49,382 nt of DNA, taken from NCBI GenBank assembly GCA_012517965.1, contig JAAYTZ010000124.1, positions 1-49,382 of the forward strand. The letters are read 5' to 3'. Numbering within the stretch: the stretch's first letter is position 1; every line of letters starts with the position of its first letter. This stretch comes from Propionibacterium sp. Its GTDB lineage: Bacteria; Actinomycetota; Actinomycetes; Propionibacteriales; Propionibacteriaceae. This document shows, in pieces, positions 1 through 10,325 of this stretch. The notes beneath the pieces were generated by a model, which did not search any database, was not told where the DNA came from, and worked only from the letters and a program-made list of their open reading frames with translations. The translations under genes were made by a program, and so were the position numbers.

Positions 1-1
1 C

Positions 2-907
2 CCGCCGCGCCGGTCCAGCGACCCGGGCCCCGGCCGGCGGGAGTCGCCGCCTCGGGAGCCGGCCGAGCCGACGGCGGCCGGAGCCGCCGGGCAGGGGGCG
101 CAGCGGCTCAGCGTGCGGTCGGTGGGCCGGCGGGTGCGCGTGATCGGGGACCGGTCCGTCCCGAGCGCCACCGTCAGCGGGCCGCACGTGCTGCGGCGGT
201 CCGGGGCGACCCTCGAGGTGACCGGCGAGAGCCAGGGCAACCCGCTGCAGAACCTCAATCCGCTGCGGCTGCCCCGCTCGCTGGACGACCTGCGCACCGT
301 GGGCCTCGGCGAGGAACTCGTGATCCGGGTCAACCCGGCCCTCGCGGTGGACGCCGAGGTCACGGCGTCCGGGCTCGTCATCGAGGGGGTGCCCACCCTG
401 GGCCGGGTGCGGGTGACGGCCGGCGGCGCCGCGCTCAAGGGGGTGCGCCACCTGACCGACCTGCTCGTGCAGATGGGGGCGGCCACGGTCGAGGGTCCGA
501 TCGGCGAGGGGCGCTCACGCATCCGGTGCGAGTCGGGGACGCTCACCCTCACCCTCACCGAGGGGGCGAACGTCACGCTGCGCGGGCAGGCCAACCTGGG
601 GCGGATCGCCTGGCCCGGCGACGGCACGGGTGCGGTCGACGAATGGATCGTCGGCAACGGCTCCGGCCGCCTCGACCTCGACATCGTGATGGGGACGGCG
701 ACGATCAGGGACGCCGGCGGCGCCGAGTCCGCGGCCCCCGAACCGCGCCCGGCCCCGGGGAGGTGCGCCGCGTGCGGCGAGCCCGTGTCGGGCGGCCGGT
801 TTTGCCCCTCGTGCGGCGCCCCCCAACCCGGTGGCCGGTGCACGGGCTGCGGCGCGCCGCTCCCCGCCGGGGCCCGGTTCTGCCCCGACTGCGGGACGCC
901 GGCCTGA
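2..907 (+). CDS. Double zinc-ribbon protein, 5' end outside window
   Basis: The frame is open from the left edge, so the true start probably lies outside; a GTG at 113 is the only internal candidate I considered. The visible middle part is beta-rich and glycine-rich with regularly spaced hydrophobic positions, like adhesin or bactofilin-type beta stacks (DUF4097-like is my guess). The last ~48 residues hold two zinc ribbons, each with two CxxC knuckles (CAACGEP..FCPSCGAP and CTGCGAP..FCPDCGTP), a double zinc-ribbon arrangement often used for protein or nucleic-acid contacts. No signal peptide can be judged because the N terminus is missing. The gene converges on greA with only 10 bp between stop codons. 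Function unknown. Confidence 0.7.
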   Translation, partial: PPRRSSDPGPGRRESPPREPAEPTAAGAAGQGAQRLSVRSVGRRVRVIGDRSVPSATVSGPHVLRRSGATLEVTGESQGNPLQNLNPLRLPRSLDDLRTVGLGEELVIRVNPALAVDAEVTASGLVIEGVPTLGRVRVTAGGAALKGVRHLTDLLVQMGAATVEGPIGEGRSRIRCESGTLTLTLTEGANVTLRGQANLGRIAWPGDGTGAVDEWIVGNGSGRLDLDIVMGTATIRDAGGAESAAPEPRPAPGRCAACGEPVSGGRFCPSCGAPQPGGRCTGCGAPLPAGARFCPDCGTPA

Positions 908-917
908 CGGGGGACGC

Positions 918-1424
918 TCAGCCGAGGTGGGGCCGGATCTCCAGCACGGTGACCTCGAACACGGCCCCGGTGGGGCCCACGTAGGAGGCGGTCTCGCCGA
1001 CCTTTCTCCCGAGGATGGCCGCTCCGAGCGGGGACTGCGGGGAGTAGACCTCGATCGCGTCGTCCTCGGCGAGGGCCAGCAGTTCGCGCGAGCCCAGCAC
1101 GAACGTGTCGGTGTCGTCGGGGTCGTCGTCGTAGCAGATCGTGACTTCCATGCCGGGGCTGACCGTGTCGGCGTGGGCGGGGGTCTCGCCGATCTGCGCC
1201 TCGCGCAGCATCCGCTCCAGCACGCGGATGCGGGCCTCCTGGTGGCCCTGCTCCTCGCGGGCGGCGTGGTAGCCGCCGTTCTCCGACAGGTCGCCCTCGC
1301 TGCGGGCCTGGGCGATCTTGGCCGCGACCTGCCGGCGACCCTCGCCCTTCAGGAAGTCCAGTTCCTCGGCGAGCTTGTCGTAGGCGTCCTGGGTCAGCCA
1401 GATGACGTGATGCTCTGCGGTCAT
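918..1424 (-). CDS. greA: Transcription elongation factor GreA
   Basis: GreA enters the secondary channel of RNA polymerase and stimulates cleavage of backtracked transcripts. The 168-residue product has the N-terminal coiled-coil domain with the tip segment SEGDLSENGGYH; its acidic residues D45 and E48 match the catalytic tip acids of the family. The C-terminal FKBP-like domain follows (SPLGAAILGRKVGE). Length is normal for actinobacterial GreA. A -10 element TAATCT lies 6 nt before the ATG, suggesting a leaderless transcript. Its neighbours DUF4307 and mca repeat the order of M. tuberculosis Rv1080c-Rv1082. Confidence 0.95.
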   Translation of the reverse strand: MTAEHHVIWLTQDAYDKLAEELDFLKGEGRRQVAAKIAQARSEGDLSENGGYHAAREEQGHQEARIRVLERMLREAQIGETPAHADTVSPGMEVTICYDDDPDDTDTFVLGSRELLALAEDDAIEVYSPQSPLGAAILGRKVGETASYVGPTGAVFEVTVLEIRPHLG

Positions 1425-1482
1425 CGGGACAGATTACCAGGCGGGGGCTGATCTCTCGATCTCGTGAAGCCTCGGTGGGGGC

Positions 1483-1890
1483 TCAGGGCACCACCCGGCA
1501 GTAGTCGATCTCGCCGGTGACCGCCCGCTTGAAGGTGCGCACCGTGACCCACTGCGTCTGCAGTTCGGCCCCCGTCGGCTCCCAGGTGAACGGCAACTGC
1601 CCGACGGTCTCGTAGCTGATGGCGAGGGCCTTCACCTGGCAGGCGACACGGCTGGACGGGTCGGCCCGCTGGACGGTGACCTGCACGTCGATCTGGGTGT
1701 CGGAGACCACCTTGAACCCGACGACCTTGGCGGCGACGGGCGGGTTCGCCCCGTGCCACCCTGCCCAGACCGTCCACCACACCAGCAGGGCGCCGAACGT
1801 CACGGCGAGCGGGATCCAGAGCCAGCTCGGGGTGCGGCGCCGCGGGTAGCGGCGGGCGATGCGGGCGGCGTCCTGCTCGGAGATGGTCAC
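1483..1890 (-). CDS. DUF4307 single-pass membrane protein
   Basis: Small protein of 135 residues with a basic N terminus, one transmembrane helix (roughly residues 21-42, SWLWIPLAVTFGALLVWWTV region) and an extracytoplasmic domain that includes two cysteines. This matches the actinobacterial DUF4307 family, of unknown function, found between greA and mca in mycobacteria (Rv1081c). I prefer the GTG at 1890 because a -10 element CACAAT lies exactly 7 nt upstream; the ATG at 1899 in the same frame is the alternative and would add three residues. Divergent from mca. Confidence 0.75.
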   Translation of the reverse strand: MTISEQDAARIARRYPRRRTPSWLWIPLAVTFGALLVWWTVWAGWHGANPPVAAKVVGFKVVSDTQIDVQVTVQRADPSSRVACQVKALAISYETVGQLPFTWEPTGAELQTQWVTVRTFKRAVTGEIDYCRVVP

Positions 1891-1897
1891 GGCGCCC

Positions 1898-1962
1898 ATT
1901 GTGCCCCGCCCGCCGACGCGAGCGCGGACGGGGTCGCCGCGGGGGCGTCCGCTGGTCACAAT
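1898..1962. promoter_or_regulatory. Divergent promoter pair, DUF4307 and mca
   Basis: Two copies of the hexamer CACAAT face in opposite directions: 1903-1898 on the minus strand and 1957-1962 on the plus strand. Each lies 7 nt before a start codon (GTG at 1890 and ATG at 1970). This matches the spacing of leaderless -10 elements elsewhere in the window. No Shine-Dalgarno sequence precedes either start. Confidence 0.5.
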
Positions 1963-1969
1963 GGGGCGC

Positions 1970-2908
1970 ATGCCGACTCACAGCCGCCAGCGCCGGGTGG
2001 ACGCCCACGGCGAACCCCTGCGCCTCCTCCACGTGCATGCCCACCCGGACGACGAGTCCAGCAAGGGGGCGGCGACGACCGCCCGCTACGTCGAGCAGGG
2101 CGTGCGGGTGCTGGTCGCGACCTGCACGGGCGGCGAGCTGGGCGACATCCTGAACCCGAGGCTCGACACGCCCGAGAACCGCGCCAACATCGTCGCGTTG
2201 CGGCGCGCCGAGATGGACCGTGCCCGGGAGATCCTCGGCGTCGAGCAGGTGTGGCTGGGCTTCCGCGACTCGGGGCTCCCGGAGGGGGACCCGTTGCCGC
2301 CGCTGCCCGAGGGCTGCTTCGCGCTGCAGGACGTCGACGAAGCCGCCGGGGTGTTGGTGCGGGTGATCCGGGAGTTCGGGCCGCACGTGCTCACCACCTA
2401 CGACGAGAACGGCGGTTACCCGCACCCCGACCACATTCAGACCCACCGCATCTCGATGGCCGCCGTGGACGCCGCCGCGGACCCCGCTGCGTGGCCCGAG
2501 CACGGGGAGCCGTGGCAGGTGCTGAAGGTCTACTACCACATGGGGATGCACCGCCGGCGCTTCGAGACCCTCGACCGCATCATGCACGAGCACGGCCTCG
2601 TGTCGCCCTACCGGGAGCGGCTCGCGGCGATGCCCGACGACCGGCGCGCCGAGCGGCTGACGACGTTCGTCCAGTGCGCCGACTACTTCCACGTGCGCGA
2701 CGACGCCCTGCGGGCGCACGCCACGCAGGTCGACCCGGACGGGTTCTGGTTCGCCGTGCCGCTGGAGATCCAGAAGCTGGGCTGGCCGACCGAGGACTAC
2801 CAGCTCGTGCGCTCGATGGTGCCGGTGCACCTCCCGGAGGACGACCTGTTCGCCGGCATCGAGTCGCACTTCGTCGAGGACAGCGCCACCTGGGCGTACT
2901 CGATCTGA
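1970..2908 (+). CDS. mca: Mycothiol S-conjugate amidase Mca
   Basis: Mca hydrolyses mycothiol S-conjugates of toxins and drugs, releasing a mercapturic acid for export and GlcN-Ins for mycothiol resynthesis. The 312-residue product is a LmbE/PIG-L-type zinc hydrolase: the AHPDDE motif (about residues 24-29) supplies zinc ligands and the catalytic Asp, and HPDH (152-155) follows YDENGGYP, which resembles Mca more than the deacetylase MshB. The start at 1970 is preferred over 1961 because CACAAT lies 7 nt upstream. The following small membrane protein is 58 bp downstream, as in mycobacteria (Rv1082-Rv1083). Confidence 0.93.
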   Translation: MPTHSRQRRVDAHGEPLRLLHVHAHPDDESSKGAATTARYVEQGVRVLVATCTGGELGDILNPRLDTPENRANIVALRRAEMDRAREILGVEQVWLGFRDSGLPEGDPLPPLPEGCFALQDVDEAAGVLVRVIREFGPHVLTTYDENGGYPHPDHIQTHRISMAAVDAAADPAAWPEHGEPWQVLKVYYHMGMHRRRFETLDRIMHEHGLVSPYRERLAAMPDDRRAERLTTFVQCADYFHVRDDALRAHATQVDPDGFWFAVPLEIQKLGWPTEDYQLVRSMVPVHLPEDDLFAGIESHFVEDSATWAYSI

Positions 2909-2966
2909 GCCTGCTCGCCGCGTCCGGTTAGGCTGGAGGGCACTGGCGAGTCGGAAGGCTGTTGAC

Positions 2967-3157
2967 GTGATCCTGAACGACCTGGGGGCGCTCGTCGCCC
3001 CGGGCTGGTTGCCGCTGTTGCTGGTCGGCGTCCTCGCCCTCGGCATCGTGGGGCTGTGGCTCAACATGCGCAAGCACCTGGGCCGGATCGACGTGCCCGT
3101 CGATCAGGAGCTTCCCGTGTCGTCGCGGTTCGCCGACGACGAGGACGCGGCCCGGTG

Positions 3158-3158
<1 letters not shown>
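2967..3158 (+). CDS. Small single-pass membrane protein downstream of mca
   Basis: The 63-residue product has one transmembrane helix (about residues 12-34, [20 protein letters not shown]) and a charged C-terminal tail. It occupies the position of M. tuberculosis Rv1083 after mca. The start is a GTG with a weak GGAAG upstream. Its TGA stop shares one base with the ATG of the next gene, so the two are probably translationally coupled. Function unknown; context suggests a small partner in the mca neighbourhood. Confidence 0.7.
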
Positions 3159-5266
<2,108 letters not shown>

Positions 5267-5294
5267 CGTCGGCGCGGCGGCGTACGGTGCTGCC

Positions 5295-6230
5295 ATGAAG
5301 CTGCTCATCCCGGCCGACGCCCCGTTCACCCTCGACCCCGTGCCGGAGGGGGTGGTGGTCGCGACGTACGACCCGCACGCGCCGCTGCCCGCCGCTCTGC
5401 TGGACGCCGACGCGGCCGTCGTCTGGGGGTTCGCCGGCCCGGTGCTGACCCAGCTGGCCTCCCGGATGCCGAACCTGCGCTGGGTACAGGCGATGACGGC
5501 CGGGCCGGACGCCCTCCTCGCCGCCGGGCTGCCCGGCCACATCCAGATCACCGTCGGGCGCGGGTTCCACGACCGCACCGTGACCGAACTGGCGGTGGCG
5601 CTCACGCTCGCGGCGACGACCGACCTGCACCGCTACGCCGCGAAGCAGCGAGCGCACGAGTGGGCGGGTCCCGGCTTCCGCCCGCTGCACGACCCCGACC
5701 GGCTCGCCACCATCATCGACGCCCAGGTGCTGATCTGGGGCTTCGGGTCGATCGGGCAGCACATGGCCCCGGTCTTCACGGCGCTGGGGGCGCACGTGCG
5801 CGGGGTGGCGACGACCGCCGGCGAACGCGCCGGCTACCCGTGCTTCACCGACGCCGACCTGCCGCGCCTGTTGCCCGAGACCGAAGTGCTCGTGATGGTG
5901 CTGCCGCACGCGCCGTCGACCCGCAACGCGCTCAACGCGGAGCGGCTGGCCCTGATGAAGTCGACCGCCTGGGTGGTCAACGTCGGGCGCGGCACCTGCG
6001 TCGACGAGGCCGCGCTGGTGGCGGCGTTGGAGGCCGGGCGGCTCGGGGGCGCCGCCCTCGACGTCTTCGCGGTCGAGCCGCTGCCCGCCGATTCGCCGTT
6101 GTGGGACGCCCCCCGCACGATCCTGACCCCGCACGTCGCGGGCGGCCGGCCGTTGGGGGTGGAGGCGGCGGTGCGCGCCAACATCGCCCACTTCCTGGCC
6201 GGGGAGCCGCTGGAGCTGCGCGCCACCTGA
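5295..6230 (+). CDS. D-isomer-specific 2-hydroxyacid dehydrogenase
   Basis: The 311-residue protein has the NAD-binding fingerprint GFGSIG (about residues 150-155) and the three catalytic positions of the D-2-hydroxyacid dehydrogenase family: Arg in NVGRGT, Glu in FAVEPLP, and His in LTPHVAGG. It would reduce a 2-oxoacid with NAD(P)H; the substrate (glyoxylate, hydroxypyruvate, phosphoglycerate-like or other) cannot be told from sequence. It lacks the C-terminal ACT domain of long SerA. TACGGT lies 6 nt before the ATG, consistent with a leaderless start. Confidence 0.88.
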   Translation: MKLLIPADAPFTLDPVPEGVVVATYDPHAPLPAALLDADAAVVWGFAGPVLTQLASRMPNLRWVQAMTAGPDALLAAGLPGHIQITVGRGFHDRTVTELAVALTLAATTDLHRYAAKQRAHEWAGPGFRPLHDPDRLATIIDAQVLIWGFGSIGQHMAPVFTALGAHVRGVATTAGERAGYPCFTDADLPRLLPETEVLVMVLPHAPSTRNALNAERLALMKSTAWVVNVGRGTCVDEAALVAALEAGRLGGAALDVFAVEPLPADSPLWDAPRTILTPHVAGGRPLGVEAAVRANIAHFLAGEPLELRAT

Positions 6231-6283
6231 CGGCGCGGAGCTCGTCCCTGACGGCGGACCGGCCGACCGCTAGGCTGCGGCCC

Positions 6284-7090
6284 ATGCCGTGGAGGGAGAA
6301 CGCCCGCGAGTGGGTCGAGAGGCTGAGCCCGTCGGGGCTGCTGTACTCCACCTACGAGCAGCGGCTGCTGGCGGAGATCGACCCCGCCCGCGTGCCCCGG
6401 CACATCGCGGTGATGGCCGACGGCAACCGCCGGTGGGCGCGGCTGAACGCCCCCGGGCAGGAGCTGGTGGTGGGCTACCAGGCCGGTGCCGACAAGCTCA
6501 AGCAGTTCGTTCAGTGGTGCGACGAGGCGGGCGTCCGCATCGTCACGCTGTGGGTGCTCTCCACCGACAACCTCACCCGGGACCCCGAGGAGGTCGGCCC
6601 GCTGCTGTCGGTGATCGAGGGGCTCGCGATGGACCTGGCCGCCGGCCGGCGCTGGCGCGTCCAGATCGTGGGCGACCTCGACCTGCTGCCGCCCGACGTC
6701 GCCGCCGGCCTGCGCCGCGCCGAGGAACTGACCGCGGACGCCGACGGCCTGCACGTCAACATCGCCGTGGCCTACGGGGGCCGCACCGAGCTCCGGGACG
6801 CCGTCCGGTCGCTGCTGCGGGAGGAGGCCGCGAAGGGCCGCACGCTCGCCGAGGTCGCGGAGACCATGGACATCGACCAGATCGCCGGGCACCTCTACAC
6901 GGCCGGCCAGCCGGACCCCGATCTCGTGATCCGCACGTCGGGGGAGCAGCGGGTCTCGGGGTTCCTCATGTGGCAGTCGGCCCATTCGGAGTTCTACTTC
7001 TGCGAGGCGCTGTGGCCGGACTTCCGGCGGGTCGACTTTCTGCGGGCCCTGCGCTCCTACGCCGACCGCGAGCGCCGGTACGGTCGCTGA
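6284..7090 (+). CDS. uppS: Isoprenyl transferase (cis-prenyl diphosphate synthase)
   Basis: This enzyme condenses isopentenyl diphosphate onto an allylic primer in Z configuration for undecaprenyl/decaprenyl carrier lipid synthesis. The 268-residue product carries the family signatures MADGNRRWA, with catalytic Asp at about residue 46, and IRTSGEQRVSGFLMWQ followed by EFYF..LWPDF. It corresponds in position to M. tuberculosis Rv1086, a short-chain Z-farnesyl diphosphate synthase, so the chain length made may be short; the sequence alone does not settle this and the symbol is only at family level. TAGGCT lies 7 nt before the ATG. Confidence 0.9.
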   Translation: MPWRENAREWVERLSPSGLLYSTYEQRLLAEIDPARVPRHIAVMADGNRRWARLNAPGQELVVGYQAGADKLKQFVQWCDEAGVRIVTLWVLSTDNLTRDPEEVGPLLSVIEGLAMDLAAGRRWRVQIVGDLDLLPPDVAAGLRRAEELTADADGLHVNIAVAYGGRTELRDAVRSLLREEAAKGRTLAEVAETMDIDQIAGHLYTAGQPDPDLVIRTSGEQRVSGFLMWQSAHSEFYFCEALWPDFRRVDFLRALRSYADRERRYGR

Positions 7091-7105
7091 CGGGTCGGGA
7101 CGCCG

Positions 7106-7642
7106 TCACGCCCCCGACGCCCAGTAGTCGAAGATCTGGGCGTCCCGCAGGGAGGCCAGCAGCGCCTCGTCCGAACTCGGGTCGAGGTAGACGACGTTGC
7201 CGCCGATGCGATCGTGGTCGGTGTGCGGGGCGTACCGGGACGCCACCAGCACCAGCGTGGGCTCCGGCAGCCAGTCGGCCTGGTCGCCGGGGGCGTCCTC
7301 GGTCTCGAGGAGCATGCTCTGCCCCTTGTCGGCGCGCAGGATGTCGAGCAAAGCGGCCTGGTCGGGATCGGCCGGGTCCAGCGCGCCCCGGGCGACGGCG
7401 GCCTGGATGCGCGCCTCCTGGCTGGCTGTCGCCAGCCGCTCGGCGATGCGGATGCGGGCGGCCGCCCGGGCGGCGTCCGGCAGGGAGGTGTACCCGGGCA
7501 CGAGCTCCTCGACGACCTCGGCGGCGGTGTCGGCGTGGACGGTGCTCCCGTCGTGCAGGGTGAGCAGGTGGGCCCACTCGCTGCCGTCCGGGCGGGTCGG
7601 GTTGAACCCGCAGCAGCCGGCATGGTGGTTACGGAAGCGCAT
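7106..7642 (-). CDS. Conserved-looking protein of unknown function
   Basis: I do not recognise this 178-residue protein. It begins MRFRNHHAGCCGFNP, a cluster of His and Cys that could bind metal, followed by an alpha-helical middle and an acidic C terminus ending near residues FDYW. There is no signal peptide or membrane helix. I chose the ATG at 7642 over the one at 7651 because GATAAT lies exactly 7 nt upstream, a good -10 for a leaderless start. The promoter overlaps two copies of an operator-like sequence (7669-7704), so the gene is probably regulated. It converges on the prenyl transferase. Confidence 0.65.
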   Translation of the reverse strand: MRFRNHHAGCCGFNPTRPDGSEWAHLLTLHDGSTVHADTAAEVVEELVPGYTSLPDAARAAARIRIAERLATASQEARIQAAVARGALDPADPDQAALLDILRADKGQSMLLETEDAPGDQADWLPEPTLVLVASRYAPHTDHDRIGGNVVYLDPSSDEALLASLRDAQIFDYWASGA

Positions 7643-7668
7643 GCCCCCCATTATCCGGGGGTGCGGTA

Positions 7669-7704
7669 GTACTTAAGTACCGTCTCCCTCCTACTAAAGT
7701 ACCG
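7669..7704. promoter_or_regulatory. Paired operator-like boxes upstream of the 7642 start
   Basis: A perfect 12-bp palindrome GTACTTAAGTAC lies at 7669-7680. The 13-mer TACTTAAGTACCG (7670-7682) recurs with one mismatch as TACTAAAGTACCG at 7692-7704, a 22-bp shift that puts both copies on the same DNA face. With the -10 at 7655-7650 (minus strand), the palindrome covers the expected -35 position. This is the arrangement of a dimeric repressor or activator site; I cannot name the regulator. Confidence 0.5.
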
Positions 7705-7733
7705 ATCCGGCCCTGAGTGCTGGCGGCCGCGCA

Positions 7734-7870
7734 GCGCCCTTGTTAAGTTGAAGGCGCGGTGAATCCACACCAGACCCGCTGGTCCCGGGTCGAAGTGAAG
7801 GGCGTGCGGCTTCCTCCATAGCCCGCGCCGTGCGCAAGAACCGGCAGCCGGCCCCCCGCGGCTGCCGGTT
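7734..7870 (+). ncRNA. Candidate structured RNA (unassigned family)
   Basis: This 225-bp intergenic stretch shows nested RNA-like pairing. GGCGCGG at 7753-7759 pairs perfectly with CCGCGCC at 7823-7829. Inside lie GACCCG (7773-7778) with CGGGTC (7786-7791) and GAAG (7797-7800) with CTTC (7810-7813), and an unpaired CTTCCTCC that is complementary to ribosome binding sites. A competing hairpin, GCGCCCTT (7734-7741) with AAGGCGC (7751-7757), uses the same bases. The 3' end is a 12-bp hairpin with six C in its loop, reminiscent of actinobacterial 6C RNA, but only one such loop is present. A possible -10 on the plus strand is TAAAGT (7695-7700). Strand and ends are uncertain. Confidence 0.3.
7839..7870. 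terminator. Strong hairpin terminator after the GH31 gene
   Basis: A perfect 12-bp stem (AACCGGCAGCCG with CGGCTGCCGGTT) closes an 8-nt loop GCCCCCCG. It lies 8 bp beyond the stop codon of the minus-strand glycosidase and could also end a plus-strand transcript from the intergenic region. There is no U-tract, as usual in actinobacterial terminators. Confidence 0.65.
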
Positions 7871-7877
7871 CAACGCG

Positions 7878-10265
7878 TTAACGGCCGGGATGAGCGAGCA
7901 GGATCTCGGCGACGACGCCGCGCAGGGGGGCGTCCAGGTCGAGGCTCTCCAGCACCATGAGCCGCCGCTCGAAACGGGTCTCGGCGGACAGCAGGTCCCA
8001 GAGCCGCTCCTTGAGCACCGTGTCGATGTCGGCCCGCATCAGGAACGCCTCGATGCGCTCCAGCTCGCGGTTGGGGGCGCTCGGGGCGGGGCGGGCGAGG
8101 CGGACGACACGGCCGCTCGCCGTGGCCACCGCCCCCACCTCGATCGTCAGCGTGGCGGTGGCCTCGTCGTAGCTCGACGGAAGGTCGTCCACGCCGCAGG
8201 GGGCCACCCCGACCAGGCGGACCGTGTAGCACCGCTCGGCGGGGATGACGTCCAGTGCACCGGCTGCCGGCTGGATCGTGAGGGTGCCGGCGGCGTCCGA
8301 CCATGTGAACCGCGTGCGGGCGGCCCGCGGCTCGGCCGCGTCGTCGTCCTCGTACAGGTCGAAGGCGCCGTCGGCCCCCACGAACACGCGCACGTCCAGG
8401 GCGGCGGGGTTATCGACGCCGAGGGCGTCCGCGCCGGTGAGCGGCACGATGCCGCCGGCCCGGGCGAGGACCGGCAGGGACTCGATCGGCCGATGCAGCC
8501 CCACGACGCGGGCGCCGTCGTAGCGGAGCCCGGTGAAGAAGTCCACCCACTCCCCGGCGGGCAGCCAGGTCTCCACGGCCGCGTGCTTCGTGTGCGGGTC
8601 GACCGGGTCGGTGATCGCCGCCACCAGCAACTCGGTCCCGAACAGGAACGACGAGCGGGAACCCACGTAGGTCTCGGGGCGGGCGTCCACGTGGTACAGG
8701 GGCCGCACGAGCGGCTCACCGGCGGCGTGGGCCCGCTCGTTCATCGTGTACAGGTAGGGCACGAGCCGGTGCCGGAGCCGGAGGGCGTCGGCCATCACGG
8801 CACCGTGCACCGCGTCGAACTTCCACGGCTCCTTGGTGGCGAAGTGGCTCCGGGTGGAGTGCAGCCGGTTGATCGGGGAGAACACGCCGAGCTGGAACCA
8901 GCGGGCCGTCAGTTCGGAGTCGCGGTACCCGAACATGTGCCCCCCGATGTCGTGGCTCCACCAGCCGTAGCCGATGTTGGCCGCCGTGGCGGTGAAGTAG
9001 GGCTGGAACCGCAGCGATTCCCAGGTGGTCACGGTGTCGCCGGAGAAGCCGATGGGGTAGCGGTGCGAGCCGGGCCCGGCGTAGCGCGAGAGGATCAGCG
9101 GCCGCTTCCCGGTGCGTGCGTTGTCGAGGTAGTGGAAGTGGTTGAGCGCCCAGAGCGGGTCCAGCCCGGGCAGCCGGGACGCGCCGCCCTGCTGCCAGTC
9201 GATCCACCAGAAGTCGACGCCTTCGGCCTCGAGCGGGTGATGCACCTCCTCCAGGTAGGGGGCCACGAAGTCGGGGTCGCCGATGTCGAAGACGACGGGC
9301 TCCTCGGCGGCCACGTCGGCGCCGGTGCGGGCGGCGATGGCCGGGTAGGCGTCCTCGAAGGCCCGGATGCCGGAGGCCGGGTGCACGTTGAGCGTCACGG
9401 CCAGGCCGCGGTCGTGCAGCTCGGCGAGGAACGCGGGCGGATCGGGGAAGAGGTCCCGGTTCCAGGTGTAGCCCGTCCAGCCGGTGCCGAAGCGGGCAGG
9501 GACGTCGACGAGGTGCCAGTCCATGTCGAGGACCGCGACGCTGAACGGCAGCCCCTCGGCGTCGAACCGGTCGAGCAGCGCGCGGTACTCGTCGGCGGTG
9601 TAGGGGTGGTACCGGCTCCACCAGTTGCCGAGCGCGTAGCGCGGCAGCAGGGGCGTCGGGCCGGTGAGGGCGTAGAAGTCGCGCAGCGCGCCGGCGAAGT
9701 CCCGCCCGTGCGCGAAGACGTACAGGTCGATCTCGCCGCGGTGGGGGGCCAGCCAGCCGTCCTCGGTCAGGGCGAGTGAGCCCGAGTCGTCCAGCACCGC
9801 CACCCCCTGGGTGCTGGCGAGGCCGGGCTCCAGCGGACAGGGACCGTCCACGGCGTCCAGGGTGCGGGCGGTGCCGCCCAGATTGAGCGGCACCGGGCCC
9901 TCGGGCCGGACCTCGCCGAAGCGCCACCCCTGGTGGAAGGTCGCACCCTCGGTCGGGGTCACCGCGAGCCCGCCGGTCGAGAAGGGGCCGCCGTCGTACT
10001 CGAGGATGAGCGCCGGCGTCCGCACCAGGATGCCGTCCCCCCTGCGGGTCAGGGTGAACTCGGGCGTCGGGAAGTTGCGGGCGAGCACCACCTGGGTGGG
10101 GCGGTCCTCGAAGACGCCGTCGGCGGCGTACTCCAGCCGCAGCAACCGTTCGGTGAGCAGGGTCACCCGCCAGCGGTCGCCGGCGATCACGGACGCCGCC
10201 GGCGGCAGCGGGTCGGTTCGGAGGAGGGGGGACGCGCCGAGCGCGAAGCGGGGATCGAGAGCCAC
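7878..10265 (-). CDS. Glycoside hydrolase family 31 (alpha-glucosidase/alpha-xylosidase type)
   Basis: The ~795-residue enzyme would hydrolyse alpha-linked glucosides or xylosides with retention. The N-terminal beta-sandwich is followed by the TIM barrel; VDFWWIDWQQGG holds the probable catalytic nucleophile Asp (the usual WxDM motif is altered to WIDWQ) and IGFSGDTVTTW the acid/base Asp. SHDIGGHMFG is another GH31 signature. C-terminal beta domains complete it. No signal peptide is apparent, so it is probably intracellular and acts on imported oligosaccharides. The frame stays open upstream to 10415; I chose the GTG at 10265 because homologous sequence seems to begin there (VALDPRFALGASP). 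No transporter genes lie nearby. Confidence 0.85.
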   Translation of the reverse strand: MALDPRFALGASPLLRTDPLPPAASVIAGDRWRVTLLTERLLRLEYAADGVFEDRPTQVVLARNFPTPEFTLTRRGDGILVRTPALILEYDGGPFSTGGLAVTPTEGATFHQGWRFGEVRPEGPVPLNLGGTARTLDAVDGPCPLEPGLASTQGVAVLDDSGSLALTEDGWLAPHRGEIDLYVFAHGRDFAGALRDFYALTGPTPLLPRYALGNWWSRYHPYTADEYRALLDRFDAEGLPFSVAVLDMDWHLVDVPARFGTGWTGYTWNRDLFPDPPAFLAELHDRGLAVTLNVHPASGIRAFEDAYPAIAARTGADVAAEEPVVFDIGDPDFVAPYLEEVHHPLEAEGVDFWWIDWQQGGASRLPGLDPLWALNHFHYLDNARTGKRPLILSRYAGPGSHRYPIGFSGDTVTTWESLRFQPYFTATAANIGYGWWSHDIGGHMFGYRDSELTARWFQLGVFSPINRLHSTRSHFATKEPWKFDAVHGAVMADALRLRHRLVPYLYTMNERAHAAGEPLVRPLYHVDARPETYVGSRSSFLFGTELLVAAITDPVDPHTKHAAVETWLPAGEWVDFFTGLRYDGARVVGLHRPIESLPVLARAGGIVPLTGADALGVDNPAALDVRVFVGADGAFDLYEDDDAAEPRAARTRFTWSDAAGTLTIQPAAGALDVIPAERCYTVRLVGVAPCGVDDLPSSYDEATATLTIEVGAVATASGRVVRLARPAPSAPNRELERIEAFLMRADIDTVLKERLWDLLSAETRFERRLMVLESLDLDAPLRGVVAEILLAHPGR

Positions 10266-10325
10266 CCCGGCATCGTAGGCCGGGGCGTCCGGCGTGGCTC
10301 CCTCGCCCGCGGGGGCCGGGCTGGT

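Noticed and set aside
7734-7870. Assignment of the structured region to tmRNA, SRP RNA, RNase P RNA or a known riboswitch
   Set aside because: None of the core motifs I know for those RNAs are present; only a loose resemblance to 6C RNA remains.
7830-9779. Plus-strand frame of about 650 codons opposite the GH31 gene
   Set aside because: Antisense to a clear glycosidase; no domain and no ribosome site.
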